Below, piece after piece: positions 30,885 to 33,139 of a stretch of DNA of 33,139 nt; positions within the stretch are counted from its first letter, which is position 1, and each line of letters starts with the position of its first letter. The DNA lies in contig JAHZDZ010000008.1 of NCBI GenBank assembly GCA_019422105.1, positions 174,605 through 207,743 on the forward strand. The letters are read 5' to 3'. The DNA comes from Bacillota bacterium. GTDB lineage: Bacteria; Bacillota; Clostridia; Lachnospirales; Anaerotignaceae. The notes beneath the pieces were generated by a model. It was not told where the DNA came from. It saw only the letters and a list, made by a program, of their open reading frames with translations, and searched no databases. The position numbers were made by a program, and so were the translations under genes.

Positions 30885-31790
30885 ATGCATATGATATTTG
30901 AGCTTTTTATGAGACAGGATTTTTATTTTGCCCTTTTGCGGCTGGCAACGCCTGTTCTTTTGACCACGATGGGCGCTATTGTTGCCAGCAGCGCGGGAAG
31001 CAGCAATATTGCTTTGGAGGGAACTATGCTGTTTTCGGCGTTTGCGGGGGTATTTTGCAGTGCCTTAAGTCAAAATCCGTGGATTGGACTTTTGGGGGCC
31101 GCGCTTTGCGGCTTTCTCATCAGCTCTGTGCTGGCTTATTTTGCCTTAAAGCTGAAAAGCAATATTGTGATCACGGGTATTGCACTGAATCTGTTTTCTG
31201 CCGGCGCTACGGTTTTTTTATTGTATTTGGCGACAGGGGACAAGGGGGCTTCAACCTCACTTCCGTCTAAGATCCTGCCTAATTTGCAGATTCCATTTGT
31301 GAGGGATATTCCGGTAATAGGAGGCATACTGTCAGGACACCACATTTTGACCTATGTGGGTCTTTTGTCCGTTTTTGCAGTATACTATCTGTTACGGTAT
31401 ACTTTACTGGGGCTTCATATACGTGCAGTGGGACAGTTTCCCGAGGCGGCCCGATCTGCCGGAATATCCGTTGAGAGGATAAAATATATTTCATTAAGCA
31501 TCAGCGGCGTTATGGCAGGTCTTGGCGGCGCCTTTTTATCCATGGGCTATGTCAGTCTTTTTTCTGCCGGAATGACGAACGGGCGGGGCTATATTGCACT
31601 TGCAACGCAGGCTATGGCTGCCGGAAATGCGTTTGTGGGTCTTTTCACCTCTCTGCTTTTTGGATTGTGCGAAAGCCTGTCTATCTATTTACAGGGCGGC
31701 GGGCTTCCGATAGAATGGATACAGATGATACCGTATTTGACAATTGTTATTGTCTATACCATCTATACGGCAAACAGAAAAGAAGGTTAA
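30885..31790 (+). CDS. ABC transporter permease, purine nucleoside type, second subunit
   Basis: 301 aa. The start is ATG 30885 after AGGAGG; ATG 30891 is also possible. It is a membrane protein of the NupC/RnsD type with about eight hydrophobic segments. The family loop LGLHIRAVGQFPEAARSAGI is followed by ISGVMAGLGGAFLSMGYVSLF. Paired with the preceding permease it forms a heterodimer with the double ATPase and the BMP lipoprotein. It ends 13 bases before the adenosine deaminase start, which has its own AGGAGG site. Confidence 0.88.
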   Translation: MHMIFELFMRQDFYFALLRLATPVLLTTMGAIVASSAGSSNIALEGTMLFSAFAGVFCSALSQNPWIGLLGAALCGFLISSVLAYFALKLKSNIVITGIALNLFSAGATVFLLYLATGDKGASTSLPSKILPNLQIPFVRDIPVIGGILSGHHILTYVGLLSVFAVYYLLRYTLLGLHIRAVGQFPEAARSAGISVERIKYISLSISGVMAGLGGAFLSMGYVSLFSAGMTNGRGYIALATQAMAAGNAFVGLFTSLLFGLCESLSIYLQGGGLPIEWIQMIPYLTIVIVYTIYTANRKEG

Positions 31791-31803
31791 AGGAGGAAAT
31801 GGC

Positions 31804-32748
31804 ATGGTTGATTTGCATCTGCATCTGGATGGTTCTCTGCGGCCCCAAACGGTCTGGGAGTTAGCAGAGGACAGGAAAATTGCACTGCCCGCCGAAAATT
31901 TGGGGGAGCTGAAAAAGCTTCTCACGGCACCGGAGAACTGCAAAAGCCTCAATGAATATTTAGAGCGTTTTGATTTGCCCCTGCTTGTTTTGCAGGATGA
32001 GGCCGCTTTGGAGCGTGCAGCCTATGAACTGGTGGAGGATTTGGCCTTACAGGGGCTGGAATATGCGGAAATTCGGTTTGCGCCTCAGCTCTCCGCAAAA
32101 GAGGGCCTCAGCCAGGACAAGGTGACAGCCAGCGTCATAGAGGGAATGAATAGAGCACTCCATAAGTACAGCACAATTCGCACGGCTTTGATACTTTGCT
32201 GCATGAGGGACGATAAGAATAAAAGGGAAAATATGGAAACCATAGAAACAGCCGGCAGGTATTTGGGAAAAGGCGTGGCGGCTGTGGATTTGGCAGGAGC
32301 TGAGGGATTGTTTAAAACATCCTGCTTTCAGGAGCTTTTTGAGAGGGCGAAGGAATTAAATATTCCCTTTACCATACATGCAGGGGAAGCGGACGGGCCG
32401 GAAAGCGTTTGGAAAGCATTGGAATATGGCGCAAAAAGGATAGGTCACGGTGTGCGCGCCATAGAGGATGAGGCCTTGATGGAAAAGCTGGCGGAGGAGA
32501 AGATAACGCTTGAGATGTGTGTTACCAGCAATATACAGACAAAAACGGTGAAGGACAGGAAAAGCCATCCCATACGTAAATTTTTCGACAGAGGAATCCA
32601 TGTCACAGTCAATACGGATAATATGACAGTGTCCGACACAACACTGGAGAAGGAATACAGGCTGTTGAAGGAGGAATACGGTTTTACAGAGGAAGAGCTT
32701 GAAAAGATGAACCGATACGCATTAGAGGCGGCGTTTTTGAAGGAGTAG
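31804..32748 (+). CDS. add: Adenosine deaminase
   Basis: 314 aa. ATG 31804 follows AGGAGG; the upstream in-frame extension would run into the permease gene. Zinc ligands H5 and H7 sit in DLHLHLDGSL. The catalytic Glu region is in FTIHAGEADG, followed by RIGHGVRA with the histidine, and the last metal Asp in VNTDNMTVSD, which has N where many family members have a second D. LEYAEIRFAPQL and MCVTSNIQT are further conserved blocks. It converts adenosine to inosine plus ammonia in the cytoplasm, the natural next step after the nucleoside importer of this operon. It is slightly shorter than typical bacterial Add (about 330 aa). Confidence 0.9.
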   Translation: MVDLHLHLDGSLRPQTVWELAEDRKIALPAENLGELKKLLTAPENCKSLNEYLERFDLPLLVLQDEAALERAAYELVEDLALQGLEYAEIRFAPQLSAKEGLSQDKVTASVIEGMNRALHKYSTIRTALILCCMRDDKNKRENMETIETAGRYLGKGVAAVDLAGAEGLFKTSCFQELFERAKELNIPFTIHAGEADGPESVWKALEYGAKRIGHGVRAIEDEALMEKLAEEKITLEMCVTSNIQTKTVKDRKSHPIRKFFDRGIHVTVNTDNMTVSDTTLEKEYRLLKEEYGFTEEELEKMNRYALEAAFLKE

Positions 32749-32800
32749 GATTATTAAAAAAGGATTTAATGTGTTGCGGTGAGAGAAAAAAATGATGGAT

Positions 32801-32822
32801 GAAAAGCCTATAGGTTTTTATA
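32801..32822 (+). terminator. Weak intrinsic terminator after add
   Basis: AAAGCC, loop TATA, GGTTTT with one G-T pair and a short T-rich end, about 50 bases after the stop of add. The stem is short, so termination efficiency is doubtful. Confidence 0.4.
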
Positions 32823-32849
32823 TGGTTATTATAAATGCAAAGCTCTTAT

Positions 32850-32873
32850 GTACTTTTCTTTGAAGAAAAGTAC
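32850..32873. repeat. Perfect 11-bp hairpin next to the right repeat array
   Basis: GTACTTTTCTT (32850-32860) and AAGAAAAGTAC (32863-32873) form a perfect stem with a two-base gap. The right arm plus flanks resembles sequence near 25499-25530 beside the left array, in opposite orientation. The rest of 32749-32923 shows no gene. Confidence 0.6.
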
Positions 32874-32923
32874 CAAAAGAACGGGGGACTGGCGCAATGT
32901 CCCCACACCCCAGTGCGCCAGGG

Positions 32924-33139
32924 CCTCTCGCGGTTAAATTAACCGCTGGCGGTACCAAACCTCTCGCGGTTATTATAACCGCTGGCGGTACCAAACCTCT
33001 CGCAGTTATATTAACCGCTAGCGGTACCAAACCTCACGCGGTTATACTAGCCGCTGGCGGTACCAAACCTCTCGCGGTTATATGAACCGCTGGCGGTACC
33101 AAACCTCTCGCGGTTATACTAACCGCTGGCGGTACCAAA
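32924..33139. repeat. Six 36-bp tandem repeats, right array, inverted relative to the left array
   Basis: Units start with cctctcgcggtta or a close variant at 32924, 32960, 32996, 33032, 33068 and 33104. They are the reverse complement of the left units, ending ggcggtaccaaa. The centre varies (ttaaattaa, ttattataa, ttatattaa, ttatactag, ttatatgaa), but several units keep inverted GCGGTTA/TAACCGC arms. The last copy ends exactly at the window edge, so the array probably continues. Confidence 0.9.

Noticed and set aside
32818..33085. Open frames on both strands in the right 36-bp array
   Set aside because: Same reason: simple period-of-12-codons effect in palindromic repeats without start signals.

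Overview
The window looks like DNA of an anaerobic, low-GC Gram-positive bacterium of the Clostridia (Lachnospiraceae-like), read through the right-hand part of an integrated temperate phage into the chromosome. The evidence is strong Shine-Dalgarno sites, many TTG starts, a class III (oxygen-sensitive) ribonucleotide reductase, a sporulation-type polysaccharide deacetylase fragment, and visibly more AT-rich composition on the left (phage) than on the right (host). The exact species cannot be named from sequence alone.

Positions 1 to about 24350 are the phage part. Every gene reads rightward with tiny gaps or overlaps. The order is: a hexapeptide-repeat protein cut by the window edge; two small phage proteins; a 323-base control region; then a nearly complete replisome. 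The replisome comprises an SSB-like protein with an acidic tail, a RecA-like (Sak4-type) ATPase, a zinc-finger protein, a DnaB-like helicase, a primase, a RecJ-like DHH nuclease, a DnaE-type DNA polymerase III alpha subunit, and a RecD-like helicase interrupted in its Walker A loop by a 330-residue intein. A DNA methyltransferase and a 3D-domain protein follow. Next comes a nucleotide-supply module: a ThyX-like protein lacking the RHR motif, guanylate kinase, a deoxyribosyltransferase-like protein, glutaredoxin, anaerobic ribonucleotide reductase NrdD split by a 399-nt ORF-less group I intron, NrdG, and dUTPase. The phage end carries a tiny candidate gene, a terminator, an extended -10 promoter and a large serine recombinase. 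The recombinase ends about 30 bases before a 5'-less fragment of a polysaccharide deacetylase gene, the apparent insertion site (right attachment junction).

Positions 24352 to 33139 are host DNA. After the deacetylase fragment and a terminator lies about 900 bases of non-coding, hairpin-rich DNA with six 36-bp tandem repeats. Then comes one operon: M20 amidohydrolase, BMP/PnrA-family lipoprotein, double-domain ABC ATPase, two permeases and adenosine deaminase. Together these fit import and deamination of purine nucleosides. The operon is followed by six more copies of the same 36-bp repeat in the opposite orientation, running into the right window edge. The salvage operon is therefore bracketed by inverted arrays of one repeat family.

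The main points for a second look are two independent self-splicing elements in one phage (intein and group I intron), the ThyX-fold protein with a rewritten active-site motif, hairpins that would hide ribosome-binding sites of the methyltransferase and recombinase genes, and the inverted 36-bp arrays with an associated highly folded non-coding element.
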